In this document: one piece after another, positions 35,307 through 42,921 of the stretch
Numbering within the stretch: the first letter of the stretch is position 1
How the letters are laid out: every line of letters begins with the position of its first letter
Origin: Bacteroides sp. ET71
Lineage (GTDB): Bacteria > Bacteroidota > Bacteroidia > Bacteroidales > Bacteroidaceae
Assembly (NCBI RefSeq): GCF_023336905.1
Contig: NZ_JAMBLS010000002.1
Coordinates: 124,001 to 188,000 of the forward strand
Reading direction: 5' to 3'
Length of the DNA stretch: 64,000 nt
Notes under the pieces: model-generated
What the model saw: the letters and a program-made list of their open reading frames with translations, nothing else
The model's database searches: none
What the model was told of the DNA's origin: nothing
Program-made: the position numbers and the translations under genes

Positions 35307-36716
35307 TCAAAGAATCCGGGCGTTCGCCCCGGCAGCCTCCAGTCCCGCTTCGGCAGCCTCCAGCAGCAAAGGTTGCGCTTCGTCATAACGCCCTTGCAGG
35401 ATGAGAGCCACGCCACGCGCATTCTGCGCCTCCGGGCTGTCGCCTGCCTTCCGCAAGAACGGAAGCGCTTGTTCGACCAAGCCGGCTTCCAACAGGGCAT
35501 TGGCCGCATTCAGGTTGGCCACCGGCTCGTCGGGATAAAGACGCACCGCCACGTCGAACACTTGATTGAACTCACGGCTGCCAGGCTCGTAGGTCTGCGC
35601 CACAGCAAACATCTCCTGCAAACTCAAGTTCTGGGGGCGCGTGCGGATGACCCGTTTGGCCTCTTCCACATTAAAACCGCGCACAACGTAGTGTATGACG
35701 TAATTCGTACGACGCAAGCCTGGATAACACTCGCGCAACAACTGGGCGTACGCCTGTGGATGCTCGCGGCGCAGACGGGCTTCCTTGGCATCCGGTTCTT
35801 CCGAGCTGCCTATCAATGCCAATATCTCGTCTTTATTTTGCAAACCGGTCTGCTGCACATAGTCGCGCAGGCCTTCCCAGTTCTCCGGCTCATAATCCAG
35901 GTGGAACAAAGTGTCAGACAGCGCATAGCGGTCGGTCACGTAACGCTGCAAGGCCTTGGTGCGCCCTTTTGCCAGACGCGTATTCAGCGCATACGTCCCT
36001 TCGGGCGAAGCATAACCTTTCAGGTCGAAAGCAGTCACCCGCACATCCGGGTCGTTACGTACCGTATCTATTGAAGCATGGATTTTGGCCAGTTCGGCAG
36101 GATTGCGACGATAGTCCGGATAAATCTCTGTCCGGTTGACGGGGAAATCCAGGTAGGCAGTCCCCTGCAAGGCGCGTTCCTTCTGCGTTTCCGCTTCCGG
36201 AGTGACATAGGCCAAGTGCGGTCGGAAAGCCACATCGGCCTGCGCCACAGGTTCTTGCCGCATGTTCTGCACCTGTCCGCAACCACACAAGTCTTCGCTG
36301 ACAGTCAGTTTGGCCTGATCCATCCACGGTTTATAGAGCAATGCCGTGCGATAAGCCACCGTCTGTCCGCCGTCTTTATCTTTTTTCACCACGTGCAACG
36401 GATTGTCAGCATAAGTCAGCTCGCCGTTCCGCTCGTAGTACAAGTGGCGGCGACGCCCCATCACCTCAACAGCAGGCAACCATTGCTTGCCCGCCGTGGC
36501 AACCAGCAACGGCTGTAACACAACCGAACGGTTGGAGCGTACCTCCATGCTGTCCAACACGATATCCATGCTCACCACCACACTGTCGCGCACACGGTCG
36601 ATATCAATCCGGCTGACACGTGCACCGCTCTGCAACGCCTGTGCACATACCTGCCCCGGTATTATATAAATAATGTGTAATCCAAGAAAAGCCAGTATAG
36701 AAAGCAAAGTCTTCAT
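35307..36716 (-). CDS. DUF3868/OmpA-like fimbrial-locus protein
   Basis: A 469-residue protein with a signal peptide (to CAQA). Residues about 25-165 match DUF3868; about 185-300 form an OmpA-like peptidoglycan-binding fold (VNRTEIYPDYRRNPAEL, FDLKGYASPEGTYALNTRLAKGRTKAL). The C-terminal 100 residues are helical, TPR-like (NLNAANALLEAGLVEQALPFLRKAGD, VALILQGRYDEAQPLLL). In Bacteroidales such genes accompany Mfa-type fimbriae with DUF3575 partners; a role in assembly or cell-wall anchoring is inferred. It follows the DUF3575 gene by 23 bp. Confidence 0.82.
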   Translation of the reverse strand: MKTLLSILAFLGLHIIYIIPGQVCAQALQSGARVSRIDIDRVRDSVVVSMDIVLDSMEVRSNRSVVLQPLLVATAGKQWLPAVEVMGRRRHLYYERNGELTYADNPLHVVKKDKDGGQTVAYRTALLYKPWMDQAKLTVSEDLCGCGQVQNMRQEPVAQADVAFRPHLAYVTPEAETQKERALQGTAYLDFPVNRTEIYPDYRRNPAELAKIHASIDTVRNDPDVRVTAFDLKGYASPEGTYALNTRLAKGRTKALQRYVTDRYALSDTLFHLDYEPENWEGLRDYVQQTGLQNKDEILALIGSSEEPDAKEARLRREHPQAYAQLLRECYPGLRRTNYVIHYVVRGFNVEEAKRVIRTRPQNLSLQEMFAVAQTYEPGSREFNQVFDVAVRLYPDEPVANLNAANALLEAGLVEQALPFLRKAGDSPEAQNARGVALILQGRYDEAQPLLLEAAEAGLEAAGANARIL

Positions 36717-36739
36717 ATCTCAAATCTCCCCGCTAATGA

Positions 36740-37318
36740 TTAGAACACATAAATCAAGTTGATGGCAGCCTTTGTCGGGCCAAAATAATGGTGAGGCTTA
36801 TCATCCTCCAACTTGTCACCACAACGCGGACATTCATACTTGTCAGACTGCGTATAAATATAGCCTATGCCTATTTCCGCTTCCAGACTCCAATGCCTGC
36901 TCAGCATCCAGTGGTAACCATATGCCAAGCCCACTCCGGCCATCCATCCTTCGAAACGGTGGTCTTTCAACTGGCCGAAATCCGTGCCCAGCAGTTTGAA
37001 ATCGGCATTCACGTTGCCCACATTATAGACGCCTCCCAGGACATGTGCCCCCAGAAAGCTTCCATTGAAGCGTTCGCACAGCCAATAACGTACCTCGGGC
37101 TGCACCAACCAATGCCTCCATTTCTTGTTTTCACTAAAATTCCATGCGTTCAAATTACCCGACAAATCAATTGTCCATCGGGGTGCCACACCGAACTCCA
37201 CCCCCAGATTAACGGTGGCAGTGGCATCATACAAAAGATTGGTTTTCACTGCTGCTTGTTGTGCCTTAGCAGGCAGGAAAAAACACATACAGCATATTAT
37301 CCATGCATATTGTCTCAT
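36740..37318 (-). CDS. DUF3575 outer-membrane protein
   Basis: A 192-residue protein with a signal peptide (to AKAQ) and about eight amphipathic strands of a small barrel: VKTNLLYDATATVNLGVEFG, IDLSGNLNAWNF and AEIGIGYIYTQSD. A CxxC pair (ECPRCGDK) lies in a late loop, and it ends INLIYVF with a terminal Phe. It is DUF3575 and the first gene of the fimbrial transcript. Its usual partner, the DUF3868 protein, follows. Probably an outer-membrane component for fimbria export or anchorage; unproven. Confidence 0.82.
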   Translation of the reverse strand: MRQYAWIICCMCFFLPAKAQQAAVKTNLLYDATATVNLGVEFGVAPRWTIDLSGNLNAWNFSENKKWRHWLVQPEVRYWLCERFNGSFLGAHVLGGVYNVGNVNADFKLLGTDFGQLKDHRFEGWMAGVGLAYGYHWMLSRHWSLEAEIGIGYIYTQSDKYECPRCGDKLEDDKPHHYFGPTKAAINLIYVF

Positions 37319-37382
37319 TCCTCTATATAAAATAGGTGTTCGTTTGTTTTGTTTTTCTAACCTTCTCTTCCAGAAGTTTCCG

Positions 37383-37412
37383 CAAAAATACGCAAAAATG
37401 TTTTACTAACAA
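37383..37412 (-). promoter_or_regulatory. Promoter of the fimbrial locus
   Basis: On the minus strand TTG (37410-37412) and TATTTTTG (37383-37390) are separated by 19 bp, the classical Bacteroides -33/-7 arrangement. Transcription would start near 37377, with a leader of about 58 nt. I saw no inverted repeats flanking it that would mark an invertible promoter. Confidence 0.7.
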
Positions 37413-37569
37413 GAATCCCTCAATAAAAAAAGAACAGAAAGTTACGTTATAAATCCTTAAAAGACCAGCTATGCCGAAGAACTGCCCTATTTTGCAAAAT
37501 CACCAAAGAATCACGGAAAACAGACTGAAGTTAACCAACCCTTGCCCACCCCCAACGGGACATAAATCA

Positions 37570-37605
37570 AAAAGCCGCCATAAATCATGATTTATGGCGG
37601 CTTTT
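37570..37605 (-). terminator. Terminator of tRNA-Trp
   Basis: A 36-bp perfect palindrome whose arms begin AAAAGCCGCCATAAATCA. On the minus strand it ends in a T run just past the tRNA gene. The rest of 37413-37569 shows nothing I recognise. Confidence 0.85.
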
Positions 37606-37610
37606 GACAG

Positions 37611-37683
37611 CACGGGAGGAGAGGCTCGAACTCCCGACACCCGGTTTTGGAGACCGGTGCTCTACCAACTGAGCTACTCCCGT
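37611..37683 (-). tRNA. tRNA-Trp (anticodon CCA)
   Basis: A 73-nt cloverleaf on the minus strand: acceptor ACGGGAG/CTCCCGT, D arm GCTC-AGTTGGTA-GAGC, anticodon loop CTCCAAA (CCA) between ACCGGT and ACCGGG, T arm GTCGG-GAGTTCGAGC-like, and discriminator G. CCA is not encoded. Confidence 0.96.
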
Positions 37684-37694
37684 ATTTGCGGCTG

Positions 37695-37702
37695 CAAAGG
37701 TA
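37695..37702 (-). promoter_or_regulatory. -7 box of tRNA-Trp
   Basis: The minus strand reads TACCTTTG, ending 11 bp upstream of the tRNA 5' end. Confidence 0.7.
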
Positions 37703-37767
37703 ATGCAAAGTTTTAAATCCGCAAGGCTTTTACCGCTTTTTTTGCCGAAAACCGGCAGGCCGAAGAT

Positions 37768-38352
37768 TTATAACAGGCCTAATTCACGATACATGACACG
37801 ATAAGCGGCCGCTTTTTTATCTAAAGACAAAGGATAGGCACGCGAAGACGAAGGCATACGATAGAGACGCAAGGGACGTCCATCGAAAGCAAACCCGACA
37901 AAATCTCCTACTTTGGGCTTTTCCAGCGAGAACTGCGTACAGAGAGTTTCGGTAGCCTTTTCGCCCGTCGTGACTATCGCCCGACAAAGGGGCAGACGCC
38001 GTAAAAGCGATGCCACATCGGTAGGCGTGACAACTTCCAAGAACTTGTCAGACGCATTGTCCTGCAAGCGACGGACAGCCGAAGCCGTGTCATACAAGGC
38101 AATGCCTTTTTCTTGCAGAAAGGCTTCCAGACGCTCTTTGCAGAAAGCCTTGCGCCCTGCGTCTACAAAATAATCTTTATCTGCAAAAAATAATAAACCA
38201 ACGATACGCCACATGTCATTGTTCCAATTCGGGTAATAAAAATCCATCGACCAACGTTTGCGCTGAGGTGGGAAGCTGCCCAGCATCAGCAAACGTGCAT
38301 GGGCAGGCAAAAAAGGTACAAGAGGGTGTTGTTCTATTTCCATTGTTATCAT
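37768..38352 (-). CDS. Uracil-DNA glycosylase family protein
   Basis: A 194-residue protein from the ATG at 38352 (38343 also possible; an extension to 38382 needs TTG). LLMLGSFPPQRKRWSMDFYYPNWNNDMW contains the GSFP-like loop of family 4/MUG-type glycosylases. IVTTGEKATETL resembles the central G-x-x-A loop, and YRMPSSSRAYPLSLDKKAAAYR the C-terminal SPS/leucine-loop region. It should remove uracil or mispaired bases from DNA. The canonical catalytic residues of UNG are not all evident, so the substrate is open. No terminator-like structure separates it clearly from the repair pair upstream. Confidence 0.75.
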   Translation of the reverse strand: MITMEIEQHPLVPFLPAHARLLMLGSFPPQRKRWSMDFYYPNWNNDMWRIVGLLFFADKDYFVDAGRKAFCKERLEAFLQEKGIALYDTASAVRRLQDNASDKFLEVVTPTDVASLLRRLPLCRAIVTTGEKATETLCTQFSLEKPKVGDFVGFAFDGRPLRLYRMPSSSRAYPLSLDKKAAAYRVMYRELGLL

Positions 38353-38494
38353 TAAAAAACAGGCGGACACAGGCCGCCCCAAAATTAGGCTTTCTTCGTA
38401 CTTTATTCGTCTCTTTAGATTCGAAACAAATACGAACTTGGTACGAATTTGGTACGAAGCTGAAACTTTCTTCCGGTGAAAGGCACTACAAGCA

Positions 38495-39274
38495 TCAGTC
38501 TCCTTGTTTCTCTGTCAAAAATTTCCAATAACGCACAGGCATATCGGCACGTTGCTTGCGTGGATTGGCCCGCTCGCGGATGCAAATGGCTTTAAAGTAG
38601 GTTTTCCACAACGACTGGAATAACCGCTCGTCTTCGGCCATCAGAGCACTGTCCAGTTTACCGTCCACCAGATGACGAGGCAATCCGTCAGATTCGTCAA
38701 ACGTGATGCGCCGGACTTCTTTCCGGTCATAGTAAAAGCCATAAGTCCGTCCTACGTCGTAAATCACCCAAGGCTGGTCGGCAAAGCGGTCGCGAAAATG
38801 AGACACGATAAGCGGAAGAGCATTCTTCTCCGGCTCTACGGCAGCAAAATAAACGCCGTCGGCCGCTTTCTGGAAACGGATGAATTGCAACAAGCGTGTC
38901 CGTTCACGCTCTACACGCTGCCACATGCGGGTAAAGGCCAACACGTCGGCATCGCCAAAGTCTGTCTCTATGCTGCGGGAAGTGTCGATGACCTTGCGGA
39001 TGAAGCGGAACAGGACGATGGGCGTATCCACTTCTTCGGCCAACCAACAGCCGGCTACGCAGCGCATGGCTGTCGATGACAACTTGCGGCCCAGACCTTG
39101 CCATACACGGGAAGCCTTGGCTTCATCAGTGACGACAGTCAGAAGCTCTTCGCAAAACAAAGGAAGCACCGCCCCTTCCGGCACGAGAATGTCGGGAAAG
39201 GTGTGGCGGGCATAGGCTTCGAAGACTGCCGTCAGCAGCCCTTCCAATGTATTATCGAAACGAAATGCTGTCAT
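38495..39274 (-). CDS. TIGR03915/DUF4130-type DNA-repair-associated protein
   Basis: A 259-residue protein starting MTAFRFDNTLEGLLTAVFEAY. It matches the TIGR03915 family (SAM/SPASM partner) that is always encoded beside the TIGR03916 radical-SAM protein. The overlap of stop and start with that gene (39271-39274) is typical. The family is proposed to act in DNA repair or base modification; biochemical proof is lacking. No obvious catalytic motif is visible. The C-terminus is basic (ERANPRKQRADMPVRYWKFLTEKQ), fitting nucleic-acid contact. Confidence 0.85.
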   Translation of the reverse strand: MTAFRFDNTLEGLLTAVFEAYARHTFPDILVPEGAVLPLFCEELLTVVTDEAKASRVWQGLGRKLSSTAMRCVAGCWLAEEVDTPIVLFRFIRKVIDTSRSIETDFGDADVLAFTRMWQRVERERTRLLQFIRFQKAADGVYFAAVEPEKNALPLIVSHFRDRFADQPWVIYDVGRTYGFYYDRKEVRRITFDESDGLPRHLVDGKLDSALMAEDERLFQSLWKTYFKAICIRERANPRKQRADMPVRYWKFLTEKQGD

Positions 39275-40533
39275 TCTGAAAAATCAAAACACAATTGACG
39301 TTCATCTTCCGATTTCTTTTTCTTTGGTGCAAGGAGCTGGACAATCCCTTGTGGTGTCAGCTCATGGATGGTCTGCACTGGCAATTCTCGACAAGTAATG
39401 AAATAGCGTGCCCGTTTCAAGACAACTCCCATCTGCTTCAATTGATAGGTGCCCAAGCGGGAGAAACGGCGTGAGGCCACAATGAGACGAGCAGACTTGA
39501 CACCGATGCCCGGCACCCGAAGCAACATCTCGTAGTCCGCCGTATTGACGTCTACCGGGAAATATTCAGGATGACGCAACGCCCAGCCTAATTTGGGATC
39601 GAAGTCCAAGCTCAGATTGGGATGTGCACTATCTACGATTTCATCTACCGTGAAGTGATAATAACGCAAAAGCCAGTCTGCCTGGTACAAGCGGTTCTCA
39701 CGCACCAAGGGAGGTTGTTTCAGGGCAGGCAGGCGTGTGTCGTAAGCATTGACAGGGATATAGCCGGAATAGTAAACGCGCTTCATGGTGGAACGCCGAT
39801 AGAGTGCGGACGAGAGTTGCAGGATGTCCTGGTCGGTCTCGGACGTGGCACCGACTATCATCTGCGTGCTTTGCCCGGCAGGTACAAAACGGGGAGCATG
39901 ACGAAAATGCTTGCGTTCTTCCGCACTTTGCAAGACTCCTTGCTGGATATAGCGCATGGGAGCGAACACGCTCTGATGGTCTTTCTCGGGAGCCAAGCGT
40001 TTCAGGTTTTCTTCTGTGGGAATTTCTATATTCACGCTCATGCGGTCGGCATAAAGCCCCGCTTCGTTTACCAGTTCCCGGCTGGCTCCGGGAATGCTCT
40101 TCAGATGAATGTATCCGTTGAAACGATGCACGGTACGCAAGTCTTTGGCAACACGCACCAGACGCTCCATCGTATAATCGGCATCGCGCACCACTCCGCT
40201 GCTCACGAAAAGCCCCTCGATGTAGTTACGCCGATAGAACTCCATGGTCAGCTCCACCAACTCGCTGACCGAAAAGGTGGCACGCGGGATGTCGTTCGTC
40301 CGGCGGTTGATACAATAGGCACAATCGTAGATACAATAGTTGGTCAGCATGATTTTCAATAGCGAGATGCAGCGCCCGTCGTCCGCAAAGCTGTGGCAGA
40401 TGCCCCACCCTCCTACCGTGTTGCCCAGCATGCCGGCCTTGTTGCGGCGCACAGTGCCACTGGAAGAGCACGACACATCATACTTGGCCGACTCTGCCAA
40501 TATCTTCAGTTTACTTAAAACCTTTTCGTTCAT
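39271..40533 (-). CDS. Radical-SAM putative DNA modification/repair protein (TIGR03916 type)
   Basis: A 420-residue protein from the ATG at 40533. The upstream extension to 40587 runs through a terminator stem and is rejected. NYCIYDCAYCINRRTNDIPRA holds the CxxxCxxC cluster; SVNIEIPTEENLKRLAPEK and VGATSETDQDILQLS are radical-SAM core motifs. A helix-hairpin-helix DNA-binding motif follows near the C-terminus (LLRVPGIGVKSARLIVASRR), supporting action on DNA. It is cotranscribed with the TIGR03915 partner by a 4-bp overlap. Confidence 0.92.
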   Translation of the reverse strand: MNEKVLSKLKILAESAKYDVSCSSSGTVRRNKAGMLGNTVGGWGICHSFADDGRCISLLKIMLTNYCIYDCAYCINRRTNDIPRATFSVSELVELTMEFYRRNYIEGLFVSSGVVRDADYTMERLVRVAKDLRTVHRFNGYIHLKSIPGASRELVNEAGLYADRMSVNIEIPTEENLKRLAPEKDHQSVFAPMRYIQQGVLQSAEERKHFRHAPRFVPAGQSTQMIVGATSETDQDILQLSSALYRRSTMKRVYYSGYIPVNAYDTRLPALKQPPLVRENRLYQADWLLRYYHFTVDEIVDSAHPNLSLDFDPKLGWALRHPEYFPVDVNTADYEMLLRVPGIGVKSARLIVASRRFSRLGTYQLKQMGVVLKRARYFITCRELPVQTIHELTPQGIVQLLAPKKKKSEDERQLCFDFSE

Positions 40534-40551
40534 AGGAGGAAGAATGGGACA

Positions 40552-40581
40552 AAAAAAGACTACCTGACGGCAGTCTTTTTT
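40552..40581 (-). terminator. Terminator of the histone-like gene
   Basis: The exact 10-bp arms AAAAAAGACT (40552-40561) and AGTCTTTTTT (40572-40581), T-ended on the minus strand, lie 26 bp beyond the short gene's stop. Confidence 0.85.
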
Positions 40582-40607
40582 ACACACGAATCAGAGCTAT
40601 GTCTGGT

Positions 40608-40784
40608 TTACTGCTTAGACGCTTCCAAGGATGCTTTGCGGAACTCTTTCATCGTTTTCTCAATTTCCAACGATGCCTTGCGGGCACGAGTGCCGGCAGC
40701 TTTGTTCCCATTTTCCAACTGAGCCTTGGCGTCTTTCTCAAAATCAGCATACAATGCTGCAACTTTTTCAATCAGTTCTTTCAT
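40608..40784 (-). CDS. Histone H1-like protein (short)
   Basis: A 58-residue protein on the minus strand, from ATG at 40784 to the stop at 40608-40610. It begins MKELIEKVAALYADFEKDAK, and its middle GNKAAGTRARKASLEIEK is the signature of Bacteroidota histone H1-like proteins. The protein is helical, Lys/Arg/Ala-rich and of the family's usual length. It probably coats DNA or nucleoid in a non-specific way. It has its own -7 box and terminator. Confidence 0.88.
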   Translation of the reverse strand: MKELIEKVAALYADFEKDAKAQLENGNKAAGTRARKASLEIEKTMKEFRKASLEASKQ

Positions 40785-40818
40785 AATCCTTTTGTATTAC
40801 TTCATTTATAATGCATGG

Positions 40819-40826
40819 CAAAAATA
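40819..40826 (-). promoter_or_regulatory. -7 box of the histone-like gene
   Basis: The minus strand reads TATTTTTG, 34 bp upstream of the ATG. Confidence 0.6.
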
Positions 40827-40919
40827 CAGTCTTTCCTGAAATAAATGCAGAAAAAGGATATTTTTTTTGAAAAGCGACGGCTTTTTTTAGGGAAAATAAG
40901 CATTTCCCTGTTTTTTACC

Positions 40920-40927
40920 TACTTTTG
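40920..40927 (+). promoter_or_regulatory. -7 box almost touching the AlbA-domain gene
   Basis: TACTTTTG matches TAnnTTTG. Only 5 bp separate it from the ATG at 40933, so transcription would begin at or next to the start codon. Confidence 0.55.
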
Positions 40928-40932
40928 CAGCC

Positions 40933-41577
40933 ATGAAATCGACTACAAATACTGATTACATACATGCACTGATAGCTGAAGGAGAACACCAACAGCAGGA
41001 TTTCAAATTCGAGATTTCGGATGCACGCAAGATTGCAAAGACGTTATCGGCATTTGCCAATACCAGCGGGGGACGCTTGCTGATAGGTGTGAAAGACAAT
41101 GGCAAGATTGCGGGAGTACGCTCGGCCGAAGAAGAATATATGATTGAAGCAGCCGCGCAGATGTATTGTATCCCGAAAGCAGTGTGTGAAATGCAGACGT
41201 ACCAGGTGGAAGGAAGAAGCATATTGCTGGTCGACGTCAAAGAAAACCGGCAAAAGCCCGTCTATGCCATCGACGAGGAAGGACGGAAATGGGCTTATAT
41301 CCGCATAGCGGATGAGAACATCCTTGCTACCCCTATCCACTTGCGCATCTGGCAGCAGAATGGAAACCCGGACGGAGAGCTGACAACGTTTACCGAGCGG
41401 GAACAGTCGTTGCTGAAGTTGCTGGAAGAGCATGATAACTTGTCGTTGAATCGATACTGCCGCTTAGCCCATCTCCCGAGGCGGGCAGCCGAACACTTGC
41501 TGGCCAAACTGGTGCGCTATGGTATCATCGAACTGGTTTTCGAAGGACATAAATTTTATTTCCGGCTGAAAAGATAG
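40933..41577 (+). CDS. AlbA_2 (Schlafen-like) DNA-binding domain protein
   Basis: A 214-residue protein. Residues about 15-135 are an AlbA_2 domain: EGEHQQQDFKFEI, the FANTSGGRLLIGVKDNGKIAGV core, VDVKENRQKPVY and YIRIADENILA. A winged-helix region follows in the C-terminal 70 residues (LSLNRYCRLAHLPRRAAEHLLAKLVRYGIIEL). It is a transcription-factor-like architecture found in Bacteroidota; the target is unknown. It is probably a single gene with its own promoter. Confidence 0.85.
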   Translation: MKSTTNTDYIHALIAEGEHQQQDFKFEISDARKIAKTLSAFANTSGGRLLIGVKDNGKIAGVRSAEEEYMIEAAAQMYCIPKAVCEMQTYQVEGRSILLVDVKENRQKPVYAIDEEGRKWAYIRIADENILATPIHLRIWQQNGNPDGELTTFTEREQSLLKLLEEHDNLSLNRYCRLAHLPRRAAEHLLAKLVRYGIIELVFEGHKFYFRLKR

Positions 41578-41608
41578 ACGTCTTGTGGCAAGATTGCAAA
41601 AAATGACT

Positions 41609-41616
41609 TATTTTTG
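41609..41616 (+). promoter_or_regulatory. -7 box of the conserved hypothetical gene
   Basis: TATTTTTG lies 76 bp before the ATG. A TTG at 41584-41586 is a possible -33 element with a 22-bp spacer. Confidence 0.55.
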
Positions 41617-41692
41617 CACACGTAAACGGCTCTGCCGACTAAGAAGAAGCCCGTTTCACATCATCCATATTATTAATGTATAGCAAACCGTT

Positions 41693-42322
41693 ATGGGTAT
41701 CATAGCCAGATTATTCAACAAAAACAAAGAACAAGCTTCCGCCAAAGGCGTGGAAGACTTTATCTCGCTGACACGCGTGTATTTCCAGTCTGTAATAGCT
41801 GTCAACCTGGGCATCACCAACATCCGCTTTATCCCGGACGTGGCCAATTTCAAGCGCTTGTTCAAGATTCCGACTCAAGGAGGACGGCTGGGCCTGGCCG
41901 AAAAGTCTGCTTCGCGCAAGATGTTGATAAACGACTACGGCATCAGCGAGGATTTCTTCAAAGAAATAGACACATCGGTAAAGAAACACTGCCGCACGCA
42001 GAACGACGTACAGTCGTACCTCTTCATGTACCAGGGGTTCTCTAACGACCTTATCATGCTGATGGGTAACCTGATGCAGTGGAAATTCCGCATCCCCTCC
42101 GTCTTCAAAGGAGCCTTGCGCACCATGATACAGAAGACCATGCACGATGTGTGCACGAAAACCGTCTGGAAGAAAGACGACGTGCACAAGACGGCCATGG
42201 CAGTGCGCCAATACAAAGAGCGCTTAGGCTATTCCGAGGCATGGATGTCGGAATATGTCTACAACATCATCATGCTGGCCAAAAAGGAACCTCGCCACAA
42301 ACAGGAGGAGGAAAAGAAGTAA
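41693..42322 (+). CDS. Conserved hypothetical protein
   Basis: A 209-residue soluble protein without signal peptide or clear membrane helix. MGIIARLFNKNKEQASAKGVEDFISLTRVYFQS starts it, NVYFIPDVANFKRLFKIP-like sequence follows, and the rest is helical (YLFMYQGFSNDLIMLMGNLM, MAVRQYKERLGYSEAWMSEYVYNIIML), ending in a charged tail EPRHKQEEEKK. I recall related proteins only as Bacteroidota hypotheticals. It has its own promoter and is followed by a dyad array and a terminator. Confidence 0.6.
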   Translation: MGIIARLFNKNKEQASAKGVEDFISLTRVYFQSVIAVNLGITNIRFIPDVANFKRLFKIPTQGGRLGLAEKSASRKMLINDYGISEDFFKEIDTSVKKHCRTQNDVQSYLFMYQGFSNDLIMLMGNLMQWKFRIPSVFKGALRTMIQKTMHDVCTKTVWKKDDVHKTAMAVRQYKERLGYSEAWMSEYVYNIIMLAKKEPRHKQEEEKK

Positions 42323-42375
42323 GCTGAAACCGGCCCCCACAGAGGATGCGTTTCGCGGGAAAGGAGGCCGATTGC

Positions 42376-42460
42376 CTTTCTTTCGCAGAGCCTTGCCTTC
42401 TCCGAGGAAGAGCCGCCCTTTTTCCGAAGAAGAGCCATGCTTTCTCCGGACAACGAGCCG
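42376..42460. repeat. Four-unit 22-bp dyad array
   Basis: Four degenerate copies end in GAGCC at 42389, 42411, 42433 and 42456, that is, steps of 22, 22 and 23 bp. The units have CTTC/TTTC left arms and GAAGAG-like right arms around CCG (for example CTTCTCCGAGGAAG and TTTTCCGAAGAAGAG). They resemble the units at 17126-17190. The array is in the 3' region of the preceding gene. Confidence 0.7.
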
Positions 42461-42490
42461 GACATGATAGAAAAACAGAAAAGAACCAGA

Positions 42491-42528
42491 AACGGCTGCT
42501 CCAGTTGAATGCTGAAGCAGCCGTTTTT
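42491..42528 (+). terminator. Terminator after the conserved hypothetical gene
   Basis: The exact 10-bp arms AACGGCTGCT (42491-42500) and AGCAGCCGTT (42516-42525) are followed by T residues. The rest of 42529-42760 shows no feature I can support. Confidence 0.88.
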
Positions 42529-42763
42529 GCATCTGCCGACTGCATCCCCATGAGTAGGTATCTTTCGCCATTCCTTTCTCCCGACCACACCACTTCCGTC
42601 CGGCAACTTTTTCCCGTCTCCTTTCTGCACGTATTTTTCCTTCTTTCTCCTCCACCTTCATTTTTCCACACCGCAAGCAAAATCTCAAAACGGCTCTACA
42701 CGCCTTCTGACAAAGCTTAAAGAAAGTTTCGCCGAAAACAGCCTATAAAAAGTAACAATTTGC

Positions 42764-42794
42764 TTGCACTTTCATCAGGCAATTGATATATTTG
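42764..42794 (+). promoter_or_regulatory. Promoter of the receptor/peptidase cluster
   Basis: TTG (42764-42766) and TATATTTG (42787-42794) are 20 bp apart, the expected -33/-7 spacing. The leader to the ATG at 42922 is about 120 nt, long for this window, so it may carry regulation. No known riboswitch was recognised. Confidence 0.72.
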
Positions 42795-42921
42795 CAATCG
42801 AAATAAAATTTTACCTAAGCTTAACGCATTGTTTATACACATCAAATAAGCAAAAAGAAAGAGAAAGGATACTAACAAATAGGTATTTTTATTTCACGCT
42901 GATTAACCCTAACAAGTAAAT

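Noticed and set aside
40534-40587. 18-codon extension of the radical-SAM gene
   Set aside because: It would translate the terminator stem of the preceding gene; the ATG at 40533 begins the family sequence.
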